Positions 16,236 through 24,507 of a DNA stretch of 64,000 bases are shown in pieces. The notes under the pieces are model-generated. The model was not told the origin of the DNA and did no database searches. It was given only the letters and a program-made list of their open reading frames with translations. The stretch covers positions 1 through 64,000 of the forward strand of contig NZ_PGTC01000017.1 of assembly GCF_002786295.1 (NCBI RefSeq). The letters run 5' to 3'. Position numbers and translations under genes: made by a program. The stretch comes from Pseudooceanicola marinus (lineage in GTDB: Bacteria; Pseudomonadota; Alphaproteobacteria; Rhodobacterales; Rhodobacteraceae). Numbering within the stretch: the stretch's first letter is position 1; every line of letters begins with the position of its first letter.

Positions 16236-16808
16236 ATGATGCGATTTTTAGCGATGGCGGCCTTGTCGGCGGCCTCTCTATCTTTGGCTGCTTGCGGGGG
16301 CTCATCTGTCGATGGTGATATGTCCGAGGCCGACCTTCCTGAGAAATACGCCAGCCTTGAGGATCTCGTCTCGAAAGCAGAGAATGCAGAACTCGAAGAG
16401 GCTTCCGAAAGCCAGATGAGCGGCACCGCGACCCTGTCGGGCGCGATGGCGATCAGCGATGTGGGCGAGGCTGAAGACCTCGAGGCTATCGGGGACATGT
16501 CCCTGACTGCGGATTTCACTGGCGGCACAGTGACCGGTACGGCTGACGGTTTCGGTCTCTACAACGACGACACGCAAGAGCTTGAAGACGAGCTGACCGG
16601 CTCGCTTGCGATCAGCGGCACGATCTCCGGTACGACCTTGGCCGCCGATGCCTCGGGGACGCTGACAGACGACGAAGCGCATATCGTAGATATGGATATG
16701 GATGGCACTTTCTACGATTACGAAGGGGAGCTTGCGCTCTATGGCGATCTTGAGGGGACGGTAGACGGCGACTACTACGAAGGTGGTTTTGCTGCGATCG
16801 AGGACTGA
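16236..16808 (+). CDS. Small lipoprotein, probable Slam-dependent surface lipoprotein
   Basis: A 190-aa lipoprotein. The signal sequence MMRFLAMAALSAASLSLAAC has a lipobox LAAC with the acylated Cys at residue 20, followed by an acidic linker. The C-terminal 120 residues alternate short Gly-rich strands (FTGGTVTGTADGFGLY, LTGSLAISGTISGTTL, GELALYGDLEGTVDGDYYEGGF), which resembles the small C-terminal beta-barrel of TbpB-like lipoproteins exported by Slam. The next gene encodes a Slam, so this is its likely client. Two ATGs (16236 and 16239) are possible; the AGGAG site fits the second slightly better. Surface display is inferred from the pairing. Confidence 0.8.
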   Translation: MMRFLAMAALSAASLSLAACGGSSVDGDMSEADLPEKYASLEDLVSKAENAELEEASESQMSGTATLSGAMAISDVGEAEDLEAIGDMSLTADFTGGTVTGTADGFGLYNDDTQELEDELTGSLAISGTISGTTLAADASGTLTDDEAHIVDMDMDGTFYDYEGELALYGDLEGTVDGDYYEGGFAAIED

Positions 16809-16895
16809 CCCTACGTCCCTCGTTTTGACAAGTGCGATGTGGAACCATCATCGTGCCGCGGGAAATCGCGGCGCGACCACCACAGGTCAGGTGAC

Positions 16896-18152
16896 ATGAG
16901 ACGTCCTCCTTCCCGACAAAGAAATGTGTTTCGACAGGCGCTGTGCAGAGCCCTCCTGTTAATCTTCCTGTCCCTCGCGAAGGGCGTTTCAGCCGAGGTG
17001 ACCATGAGCGTTTCAGGGAGCTATGAGATATTGATGCAAAAGGGGCGCGCGGTCCTGGCCGAGGGTGCGCCCGCAAAATCTATCTCGTATTTTTCCAAAG
17101 CCTGGCGCTTGCTCCCAACCGTGCCATCAGCGCAGCTGGCGATTGCAGAGGCCTGGGCTCAAGCGGGGCAGCGGCGGCGGGCAGACGCATTCCTGCGGCA
17201 TCTCTTGGCAGACCCGAAGCAGAAAGAGAATGCCGATCTCTATCTCGCAGCGTTGTCCGAGCTTGCGCGACGCTATCCTTTCCAGTTTTCCGCCTCTTTC
17301 GCGCTCTTGCCGAGCACGAACATAAAAAACACGTCGTCCGAACCCTATTTCGATACGCTTTGGGGGCGGTTCTCGATTGAGGACGGAGGCAAAGAGACCT
17401 CTGGCGTTGGTGTCGAGGCGGGGGCTCAGTTGATTTATCGACGTCCGATTTCACAGGAGATACGCCTCGAGCTTGGGTCGTCTCTGCACCGCATCTGGTA
17501 TCCAGATCCTGATCTGCGCTATTGGCGCGGGCGTCTTTCGGCGGACCTGAAATCCGAAGGGCAGACGGGCAGTTTCCGGGTGGGGCTGCATGTCGTCAGA
17601 ACCTATTATTCCGACGTGAAAGGACCCAGTCCGGATCGGATCTCGACCGGTGTGCACGGCGTCTGGTCTCGCCGCCTGTCGGGTGTCGAGACCCTGAGTG
17701 CGAGCGGGCTGATCGAATATCGTGACTATTTCGACAAAGACACGCTGTCAGGGCGCTACGGGTCGCTTGGTCTCGGCTGGAGCAAACGGACAAATTCCTC
17801 CAGCGTTATGACGCTTGGCGGGACGCTTGAGCGCAGTGAGCCGTCGCTTGCATATCATCGCTACTGGGGGGCGAGTCTGCGGGCGGGGTATAATTTTGAT
17901 CTTTCCGATAGTGTGCGCGCGGGCTTCGATCTCGACACCAAGCTGCGCCAGTATGATACGGATTTTCCCTCGGTCGATTTTGCACGTCGAGACAGGATTA
18001 ACCGCATCGGGGTGTCATTCTCGAGCAGCCGGATCAAGATTATGGGCAGCACGCCGAAACTGTCCTGTGGCTACAGGGTGCAGACGTCCAACATCGCTCT
18101 CTATTCGTCGGAAACGACGGATTGCCGGATCGGCTGGCAGTATCAGTTCTAA
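16896..18152 (+). CDS. Surface lipoprotein assembly modifier (Slam/DUF560 family)
   Basis: A 418-aa outer-membrane protein. The signal peptide is about residues 1-29, followed by a helical TPR-like periplasmic domain (about 35-125: AGQRRRADAFLRHLLADP) and a C-terminal barrel of roughly 14 strands ending in aromatic Phe (CRIGWQYQF). The FSASFALLPSTNIKN start of the barrel is typical of Slam proteins, which move lipoproteins to the cell surface. The start at 16896 was chosen for the signal peptide; a longer frame adds an implausible basic leader. It lies 87 bp after the lipoprotein gene, same strand, presumably one transcript. GC is lower than in the core genes. Confidence 0.85.
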   Translation: MRRPPSRQRNVFRQALCRALLLIFLSLAKGVSAEVTMSVSGSYEILMQKGRAVLAEGAPAKSISYFSKAWRLLPTVPSAQLAIAEAWAQAGQRRRADAFLRHLLADPKQKENADLYLAALSELARRYPFQFSASFALLPSTNIKNTSSEPYFDTLWGRFSIEDGGKETSGVGVEAGAQLIYRRPISQEIRLELGSSLHRIWYPDPDLRYWRGRLSADLKSEGQTGSFRVGLHVVRTYYSDVKGPSPDRISTGVHGVWSRRLSGVETLSASGLIEYRDYFDKDTLSGRYGSLGLGWSKRTNSSSVMTLGGTLERSEPSLAYHRYWGASLRAGYNFDLSDSVRAGFDLDTKLRQYDTDFPSVDFARRDRINRIGVSFSSSRIKIMGSTPKLSCGYRVQTSNIALYSSETTDCRIGWQYQF

Positions 18153-18188
18153 GAGCTGATGAGCTCGAGGGGCCGCCTCCGCCTGGAT

Positions 18189-19796
18189 CTAGTCGCAGAT
18201 CAAGTGCGGCAGGACACGATGAATGGCCTCGCTGAAGATGAGGTGTCCTGCGTTTTCGACAGGCTCGAACCGTGCGTCAGGCATGTCTTTGGCAATGGCT
18301 TTGGCATCCTCGATCGGGCTGATCGGGTCTTCGCACCCGTGGAGCATGACCATTGGACAGCGTGTAGCCAGAAGGTCGGCGTGCCAGTCACGTTGCAGGC
18401 TGATCATCTCGTCAATCGAAGCGAGAGTCGCGTGATTGGCGATCAGGCGCAGCCAATCGGCAAGATGCGCTCGCTCGAACAGCGTATGCAGACAGGCAAG
18501 ATCGGCCTCTGACTTTCGGAACAAATGGCCAAGCCCCTTTTGTGCAAAGGCGGGCACGCGGCTCAACGCGTTATAGACCTGTGTGAGCCCAACGAGGACG
18601 CGGGGATCCGAACGGAGCCGGTGCGACATATCAACAAAGATGGTCGGAGAGGAGCTGTCTTTTACGGCTTTGAACAACTGCGGAGTACCGCAGAGCACGA
18701 GTTTGGAAACACAATCCGGATGATGGCGCAGGAAATGTGCTGCCCAGGGTACGCCGGCGCTTTCCGCGAGACAGAGAACCGGCGTGTCGCTCATATAATC
18801 AACGATTTCAGCCATCGCCTTGGAAAATCGGCCCATGCGGGCCTCAGGCGCTCCCTCGAGGGTGAAGCTCAGGAAATGTCGAGGGACCAGCAGCAGGCGC
18901 AGATTTTGTGCCTTCAGACTTCGGATCAATTCATCCTCGAACAGCACGGGGGAGAGCATGCTGTGAAAATAGAGCACCGGTTGGCCACGACGCGCGCCGA
19001 ATTCCCAGATCGGAAACTCATCGTTCTCCCCAATCGAGATGTGGTTCACGATCACAGCGCGACCGAACTGACGCTTGATCTGGGCGGTCTCGGGACGACG
19101 GTCCTGCAGCGGCAAAATCTCGTCGAGTACCGCGGCGGTGATGTCGAGTGAGAGGGTCCGGAGCAAAGCGGTCTGGGTTTTGGCTCCGAACTTGTCCAGC
19201 ACGGTGCGGATCTGTTTGCGTTTGGTGTCGTAAGAGGCGCCCGTCGCCTCGGCCGCCGCGAGTAAGTCCTTGCCGCTCAAAAGATGTGCCAGAAGAACAT
19301 ATTCCGAAGGTGTAAGCGCCATTGTCGGGGCGTCCTCCGAGAGCGCGGCGAGATGGGAGCTTTCGAGATGCACCGCGACAAAGGCGATATGATTGGGGAC
19401 ATCGTGAAAGCGTTCGACATGGTCATAGAGAAAAAAGAGTTTGTCTTCGATGACAACAAAGGCGCAGCCCGAAACCGACTGGCGCGTCATCTGAAGCTGC
19501 GCGGGAAAGACCATCTTGCTCTCGGGGGCATAGGTGTTGATCTGCCGCGTGCCAGCAGAGTCATAGAGATTGATCGACAGGCGACATTGGGCGAAATGCC
19601 GAAAGAAAAAGCGCTCGCTCTGGGCCTCATTTTTCGGACTGAGCAGGAGCGCGTCTTCAGAAGGGAGCGCCCCAGGCGCCTTCTTGAGCGCGGTCGCGAG
19701 GATTTGGATGAATTGAGAGGGGCGCGCCATGGGCTCCGATCGTTTTTGCTTCTTGGGGTGTCGCATCATGTTGTTCCTACGCGACGATCTGGGCAA
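18189..19796 (-). CDS. HTH regulator fused to an alpha/beta hydrolase
   Basis: A 535-aa two-part protein. Residues 1-160 form a sensor-like domain; about 160-235 is a LuxR-like helix-turn-helix (LTPSEYVLLAHLLSGKDL, ATGASYDTKRKQIRTVLDKF, KTQTALLRTL). Residues about 255-535 are an alpha/beta hydrolase with a nucleophile elbow LAESAGVPW (Ser in AESAG), an acid in HGCEDPISP and a His in ENAGHLIF. It could bind DNA and cleave or sense an ester or lactone ligand. The gene is convergent with Slam (36 bp between stops) and divergent from a LuxR regulator. The start may be the second Met (MARPSQF). I know of HTH-hydrolase fusions in roseobacters but no characterised function. Confidence 0.8.
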   Translation of the reverse strand: MPRSSRRNNMMRHPKKQKRSEPMARPSQFIQILATALKKAPGALPSEDALLLSPKNEAQSERFFFRHFAQCRLSINLYDSAGTRQINTYAPESKMVFPAQLQMTRQSVSGCAFVVIEDKLFFLYDHVERFHDVPNHIAFVAVHLESSHLAALSEDAPTMALTPSEYVLLAHLLSGKDLLAAAEATGASYDTKRKQIRTVLDKFGAKTQTALLRTLSLDITAAVLDEILPLQDRRPETAQIKRQFGRAVIVNHISIGENDEFPIWEFGARRGQPVLYFHSMLSPVLFEDELIRSLKAQNLRLLLVPRHFLSFTLEGAPEARMGRFSKAMAEIVDYMSDTPVLCLAESAGVPWAAHFLRHHPDCVSKLVLCGTPQLFKAVKDSSSPTIFVDMSHRLRSDPRVLVGLTQVYNALSRVPAFAQKGLGHLFRKSEADLACLHTLFERAHLADWLRLIANHATLASIDEMISLQRDWHADLLATRCPMVMLHGCEDPISPIEDAKAIAKDMPDARFEPVENAGHLIFSEAIHRVLPHLICD

Positions 19797-19927
19797 TGGG
19801 GATGCCCCTAAGATCTACCAGAACGTGTGGTGAAATATAGAGAACCATCTCTTCCAGCTTGATTTCCGTACTCTGCCCCCCCCTTGAGGGGGGCGTGATC
19901 CATTCTGCGGCAGATTAACGTCGGATC

Positions 19928-19940
19928 AATATCGGATATT
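19928..19940. promoter_or_regulatory. 13-bp palindrome upstream of LuxR gene
   Basis: AATATC-G-GATATT is a perfect palindrome 30 bp before the LuxR start, in the 174-bp divergent region shared with the HTH-hydrolase gene. It could be an autoregulatory operator. In the same gap a run CCCCCC-TTGA-GGGGGG (around 19880-19897) can form a very stable short hairpin. Confidence 0.35.
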
Positions 19941-19970
19941 TTCTTCACCTGCTGCTTTGGGCATCACATC

Positions 19971-20546
19971 ATGACACTGACCACGACATTGCCAGATTCG
20001 GACCAGATCGCTCTTTTGCGCGAGAAGAACGCGATGGCCTGTCTTGATGTCGATCTGGGGGCGCGGATTCTTTCCTGTGATACGATGGCGCGGCGGTTTC
20101 TTGAGCTCCATCCGTGCTATTGTCGACGCGATGAGGCGGAGCGGCTCGACATTGACCCTGCTGCAGCGTTCGATTCGGCGCTATGTAGCGCCAGCCGGCA
20201 GGTGGCACCCGCTTCGACGGTCCTCTTTCCCGAGACTCCCTCTGCGAACGGGCCCGTGCAGATCAATATCCTGCCATTTAAGCCTGAGCGAGTGCGCATT
20301 GTGGTGTTTTGGTACAATCCCGATGCGGCCTTCGCCAGCGAACAGATCACCTCTCTCACCGCACGCGAACGCGCCGTCCTGGAGTTGGCTGCTGCGGGGC
20401 TGCGACGCGACCGGATCGGCCACCACCTCAATATTTCAATGCCGACGGTCGATCTGCATTGCCGCAACCTACGACGCAAGCTTTCGGCGCTCACGATGTC
20501 CGAGGCCGTTGCTGTAGCCGCGCGCCGCAATATTTTGTCGATCTGA
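19971..20546 (+). CDS. LuxR-family transcriptional regulator
   Basis: A 191-aa protein with a short PAS-like N-terminal half and a C-terminal LuxR/GerE helix-turn-helix (about residues 127-188: LTARERAVLELAAAGLRRDRI, ISMPTVDLHCRNLRRKL, then AVAVAARRNIL). No receiver Asp or autoinducer-binding domain is evident, so it is neither a standard response regulator nor a quorum LuxR. It is divergent from the HTH-hydrolase gene and shares the regulatory gap, so the two probably control each other or the lipoprotein/Slam pair. Confidence 0.85.
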   Translation: MTLTTTLPDSDQIALLREKNAMACLDVDLGARILSCDTMARRFLELHPCYCRRDEAERLDIDPAAAFDSALCSASRQVAPASTVLFPETPSANGPVQINILPFKPERVRIVVFWYNPDAAFASEQITSLTARERAVLELAAAGLRRDRIGHHLNISMPTVDLHCRNLRRKLSALTMSEAVAVAARRNILSI

Positions 20547-21318
20547 TCAATCGTACCGTCCACCCACTTTGTTCGGGAGTTACTTTTTCTTGCCAATAGG
20601 TCGACATCCCTATGGTCGATTTTCGCTCTCCATTTCTCATTTTTTGGATTGCGAGATAGTTTTCATTGTTTCGTCAGGTTCATTGCCGTCTCAAGCCGGT
20701 GTTCGATATGTGAGAGGTCCTTTCAATTTTGGGGTGACTTAGGGAACCGCTTTCAGCCAAAGAGTATGCATGCTTCACCCTTCGGAAGGGTTTTCATGCT
20801 TCGTCCCAAAGAGGACAATTTCCCGCTCGAAGTGACCGAGGCCATCTCCGGTTTGGGCTGTCTGCGGCCGTTCGCTGCGCCTGGCACGAACGGCGGCTAA
20901 GCGCAGGGAGCTGCCGTTCGAGCAAGAGCGCCTGGATGACCGCTATGCGCAGGAATCGGACAGGCTAGACGGGCTGGTTCCAGTCGCGACCTGGACACTT
21001 CCGGCCCTGAGCCGACCTTCAGCGAACTGACTGCGTAGAAGCGCAGCACTGTCCAATCGGTCATTGGCTTCGCAGCCAACACCTAATACTTCTCGAAGAC
21101 GAGCATGCCAGAACGATTTTGAAATCGTAGCTTCTAATGGCCTGTAGCATGCTAAACAGTGATCGATGAGAAGCGCAACACGGTAGGTGATGGCATAAAT
21201 TACCCTAAGCAACGTCAATGTTTGTGCTGCGATCCCGAACGAAGCATTCGTGGAAATGGAAAAAACGACTTGCCGCCGTCCCCGACCAGCTCTGCTTGAT
21301 CAGAGAGGAGAAGAAGTA
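20547..21318. other. Gene-free stretch with repeat copy
   Basis: About 770 bp without a convincing gene. It includes a repeat copy (20861-20955). The AT-rich segment 20580-20720 shows no clear gene or hairpin. The last part, from about 21100, is the likely promoter region of the HNH gene. A GTG or ATG start for that gene at 21250/21256 would shorten the gap. Confidence 0.45.
20861..20955 (+). repeat. Dispersed repeat, copy related to 15882 and 24239
   Basis: The block GCTAAGCGCAGGGAGCTGCC at 20896 and the following GACCGCTATGCGCAGGAA match 15937-15996. The left flank (GGCCGTTCGCTGCGCCTGGC) resembles the right flank of the copy near 24325. It lies between the LuxR and HNH genes. Confidence 0.6.
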
Positions 21319-22227
21319 GTGAGATCCTTCATACTCAAGATCAATGGAAACACGCGATGCCCTGACGGGATTAGCCGCCCTGCTTCAGTCTATGACTGGG
21401 CGTCAGGAACATTTTTTTGCAAACGCATAAGTTCGGCTGCTTCTAAATATGCCGACGGCAAAGCCGGGCCAGAGCCATTGGTGGGCGATCGCGTTTATAT
21501 TTGGGTCAATGAGAAGGGCAAAGACAGCCACGGTCTTGGCCTAACGGCACGCGCTTCGATCGATACAATAACTGCAGAAAACGAGAGGTATCGCCTTCAG
21601 CTTTCGGGTCTGACACTGATGAAGAAAGAGGTGTCTATGGACGAGGCATTCACCTCGAAACCTTCGTCGAATCTCTTGCGTGAGATGAAGCGGTATCGTC
21701 TCGAACGCATCTGGGCCCTCGATGAAGAAGATTTGACGGCGATCGATGCCCTGATCGACGAGTACGGCGGGTTCCAGCAGCCGACAGATGAAGATCCAAT
21801 TGCCGAAGCATTGCTTCAGCAAGCAGACAATATCGCAAGAGCTGTGCTGGAACGCAAATCGGCCCTTATCAAGCCGCGACCACGGCAGGCGGCCTTTCGA
21901 CAGGTAGCTATCGAACGGCATGGTGGACGGTGTGTTTTTACCAAGACGCGGGTTATCGAAACATTGGAGGCCGCCCACGTCATTCCCCATACGGGCGCGC
22001 AGCAGTTCGAGCGCCCCGAGAACAGCCTTCTGCTACGTCGAGACGTGCACGCTCTTTTTGATCTTTTCCTATTGAGTATTGACCCTGACACCAGCCGCAT
22101 TCGTGTGTCTCCACAACTCGTCCACTCCTTTTACGCTGAGTTGGAGGGGCGGGTCGTGGAGCACCAGCTCTCTGGCGCTGCCCTAAATTTTCATTTCCAG
22201 GAATTCCTCAAGGCAACACGATTATGA
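21319..22227 (+). CDS. HNH endonuclease with N-terminal EVE/PUA-like domain
   Basis: About 302 aa. The N-terminal 100 residues (RSFILKINGN, GDRVYIWVNEKG, GLGLTARASID) resemble EVE/PUA-like barrels that read modified bases. The C-terminal HNH nuclease contains GGRCVFTKTRVIETLEAAHV, then NSLLLRRDVHALFD, with His in AAHVIPH and the DVHxLFD end motif. This is the layout of modification-dependent (type IV-like) restriction enzymes. I prefer GTG at 21319 because GAGGAG lies eight bases upstream and the domain begins there; starts at 21250 (GTG) or 21256 (ATG) add 23 or 21 residues. Lower GC and repeat neighbours mark it as accessory. Confidence 0.78.
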   Translation: MRSFILKINGNTRCPDGISRPASVYDWASGTFFCKRISSAASKYADGKAGPEPLVGDRVYIWVNEKGKDSHGLGLTARASIDTITAENERYRLQLSGLTLMKKEVSMDEAFTSKPSSNLLREMKRYRLERIWALDEEDLTAIDALIDEYGGFQQPTDEDPIAEALLQQADNIARAVLERKSALIKPRPRQAAFRQVAIERHGGRCVFTKTRVIETLEAAHVIPHTGAQQFERPENSLLLRRDVHALFDLFLLSIDPDTSRIRVSPQLVHSFYAELEGRVVEHQLSGAALNFHFQEFLKATRL

Positions 22228-22543
22228 ACGACGTTAAGCCTTCTCAAGACCGCCTTGGGCCTCAGTCCTTCTCTGCGCCATCCACGAATAAAGACTGTGA
22301 TTGGGCCGCGAGAGGGCAGCACATCGCTGCACATGCAAACGCGAACGGCGGCACCGCGGTCAGCGGAGGGCTCGTGGGCTCGCGGCGTGCCCATGGGGTC
22401 AGGTTTTGGTGCTACGTCGGTTCCGGCCCTTTGCCGCCTTTGCGCAAACAGGTCTTCGCTATGGTGCAGCTTCACCAAACCGGTCGTTCACGCCCTCCAG
22501 CAGCATGTCACGGCATGCGAAGGCGAAAGGGCGCATGAAGCTT
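22228..22543. other. Gene-free stretch, repeat-like sequence
   Basis: 316 bp between convergent genes. It has short blocks such as CGAACGGCGG that recall the dispersed repeat family, but no full copy. Overlapping short open frames here look non-coding. No strong terminator was seen. Confidence 0.35.
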
Positions 22544-23092
22544 TCATTCGGCGGGGCTTGATCTGGCTGCCCACAGTTCCTCTCGCCACTCAATCAACAC
22601 CGACACAAGGTTGGACAGCGCCAAGTCATTCCTTGGAGACATTGAGGCAAGGGCGTTGGAACAGGGGTAGTCGCTCAGATCCCCCATGCGTTCTAGGTCG
22701 GCTATTGTCCACTTGGAGGGTTTCGTCTCACTTGGACGCCGCCCATTGCGTTCGTCCTCATCCCAATCTGAGCAATGCTTCCAGTAATTTGCAATTGCAT
22801 TAATCGCGCGGGCCATTGAGATGCCCTCATTAAACATCGGCTGCTTTCGGTAGGCATCATCCCTAGACATCCCAATATCCGCCCTTGTCGCATTCAGGTA
22901 GCGCTGCACCGCAATAAATCCACTCCCAATCAAGAACTCCCCCAGATCCAGCAACCCGTCGCTCTCAGGGTCTTGAGATTTCTCAATTGAAGATTTCACG
23001 TTGAATAACTCTTCATCCAGCAAAGCCAGAATCTTTTCAAGAAGTCCTAACTCGTCGTCCAGCACAGCTCCGCTCATGCGAAAAATAGTCAC
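22544..23092 (-). CDS. Hypothetical protein
   Basis: A 182-aa soluble, mostly helical acidic protein that I do not recognise. The sequence has protein-like composition: an N-terminal amphipathic helix (DDELGLLEKILALLDEELF), a central FNEGISMARAINAIANYWKH segment and a Trp-containing C-terminus (LIEWREELW). The start at 23092 or the Met six codons later (MSGAVLDD) are both possible. It sits in the accessory stretch beside the HNH gene (convergent), so a link to defence or mobile DNA is possible but unsupported. Confidence 0.6.
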   Translation of the reverse strand: MTIFRMSGAVLDDELGLLEKILALLDEELFNVKSSIEKSQDPESDGLLDLGEFLIGSGFIAVQRYLNATRADIGMSRDDAYRKQPMFNEGISMARAINAIANYWKHCSDWDEDERNGRRPSETKPSKWTIADLERMGDLSDYPCSNALASMSPRNDLALSNLVSVLIEWREELWAARSSPAE

Positions 23093-23239
23093 GGTTCATC
23101 CTTTTGGTGAGGCAAAAAAGGGTCGCTTGACGTTTAGCTTCTGGCCGCAATTAATGCGAAGGCGACATGTGGTGAACGATTTTCGAGGTCGGCATCGACC
23201 TTATTGAATACCTGCAATCTCCATGCGAACTCTGACAGG

Positions 23240-23539
23240 CTACGACAATGAATTAGAGAGAGTGACGATTGTACCTTGAGCATAAATCATCGTTACCGCA
23301 CCAAGCGCCGTGGTTTCCAAGTCATGCTGAAAGCGCACTGCGATGACGGCATCGCCACCTTCCACGTCACGCTTTTCTAGAAGCTGGCGTAGAACGTCAG
23401 ATTGCGCTTCATGCAAGCTAAAGAACGACCCGGCAGGCGCTTTCCCCCAAGTCGTCCCTTTGTTAATAACACCCGCTTGCGCGAATGCGATTCCAATACG
23501 GTCCTGCACGCCGTGTACATGTGTTTCGGTTGTAATCAT
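23240..23539 (-). CDS. YbjQ/UPF0145-like small protein
   Basis: A 99-aa protein with GGDAVIAVRFQHD in the middle and YAQGTIVTL near the end, the pattern of the YbjQ/UPF0145 fold (GADAVVGVR...GTAV). Family members form small multimers and some are linked to metal binding; the role here is unknown. It is on the same strand as, and four bases after, a possible small membrane protein gene. Length matches the family (about 100 aa). Confidence 0.6.
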   Translation of the reverse strand: MITTETHVHGVQDRIGIAFAQAGVINKGTTWGKAPAGSFFSLHEAQSDVLRQLLEKRDVEGGDAVIAVRFQHDLETTALGAVTMIYAQGTIVTLSNSLS

Positions 23540-23543
23540 TCTA

Positions 23544-23735
23544 TTATCCTTGCTCTACACTGCAAAAGATCTTCACCCGACCGAGAGCGTTAGAGATTTC
23601 TTGCGCCTCGAAGAGATAAAGGCTGGCGATCCTGATTTTCTCAAATTGATAAAGGCCCAACGCTGCACCCATCAGGCCGAGTGTTATTCCAAAAATCAAT
23701 GAGCTTATTTCGGTTCTTAGCGTAATAGACTTCAA
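23544..23735 (-). CDS. Possible small membrane protein
   Basis: 63 aa with one clear hydrophobic helix (LIFGITLGLMGAALGLY) after a short N-terminus. The start lies inside the 3' end of the DUF4160 gene (about 95 bp overlap in another frame) and the stop is four bases before the YbjQ-like start, so it may be an overlapping operon gene. The large overlap makes it uncertain. Confidence 0.35.
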   Translation of the reverse strand: MKSITLRTEISSLIFGITLGLMGAALGLYQFEKIRIASLYLFEAQEISNALGRVKIFCSVEQG

Positions 23736-24123
23736 TGTTTTTTCTGAAGTTCCTGATGTCGCCCGAGGCTTCCAGCATACGGCAATCGTCTAGGGCAAAC
23801 ACTGCCCTTCCATCATTCTGGATGACGTGAAAATGAGGCGGCGGATGCTCATTGGCATATATCTCAATTTTCAAACCGCGGACTCGATCCACCACCGCAT
23901 CGGTGATGTAATAACGGTGATTGCCATCCTCTGAGATCTCCACGATCTGCCCAATTGCCACACTGCGACGAAGTTCGGCGGCCATCGTTTCAGGCACTTC
24001 TAATACCACAGGATTACTCATGAGGGCCGCAGGCTCCAAGTCAGTGACGTTTTTCGAGTGTACACAAAAATCGACATTCGACAACGAGTTCCATTGCCAC
24101 TTTCTCGGACCTGAGACCCTCAT
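23641..24123 (-). CDS. DUF4160 domain protein
   Basis: Up to 160 aa. The C-terminal half contains LKIEIYANEHPPPHFHVIQ (about residues 83-101), the hallmark of DUF4160, then AVFALDDCRML and a terminal LIDFWNNTR. DUF4160 proteins often occur beside DUF2442 proteins and are suspected parts of small stress or toxin-antitoxin-like modules; no DUF2442 neighbour is visible here. The start is unclear: 24123, or Met at 24021 (MSNPVVLEVPET), which has a GGAG about 12 bases upstream. Confidence 0.65.
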   Translation of the reverse strand: MRVSGPRKWQWNSLSNVDFCVHSKNVTDLEPAALMSNPVVLEVPETMAAELRRSVAIGQIVEISEDGNHRYYITDAVVDRVRGLKIEIYANEHPPPHFHVIQNDGRAVFALDDCRMLEASGDIRNFRKNIEVYYAKNRNKLIDFWNNTRPDGCSVGPLSI

Positions 24124-24238
24124 GACAGCTGTAGAAAGCGACCGCTGCTCGCCCGATGAGTAGATCGCACTCGGCTCAGTGGAATGATCCTGTCAGAATG
24201 TCTGCTACGCAGTTGAGGGAACGGACCGTTCGCAAATG

Positions 24239-24316
24239 CAGCGAACTTCCGCTTCCCGCCCTTCGTGTCGGTGGCTAGCGTCATGCTGCGCCAGGGACGA
24301 ATGTCATAGAAGGGCT
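24239..24316 (-). repeat. Dispersed intergenic repeat, copy 2
   Basis: The reverse complement is closely similar to 2836-2911 through the blocks ATGACATTCGTCC, GCAGCATGACGC, CGACACGAAGGGCGGGAAGC and AGTTCGCTGC. It sits between the DUF4160 gene and tRNA-Leu. Confidence 0.7.
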
Positions 24317-24507
24317 GCCTGGGGCCGTTCGCTGCGTTTGGCGCCAATGTCTGCTATGGAACGATAGTGCCGATTTCTGCAGTGTTCATCAGGCGTCTGC
24401 ATCGAATGGCGTTCTCTTGGACGACACTTGTGCTCTTCGCTTCCCGAGGCCCTTGCAGGGCCGGGCTAGATTTTTGAGATGCGGAACAGAACGAGAATAA
24501 AAAGGGA

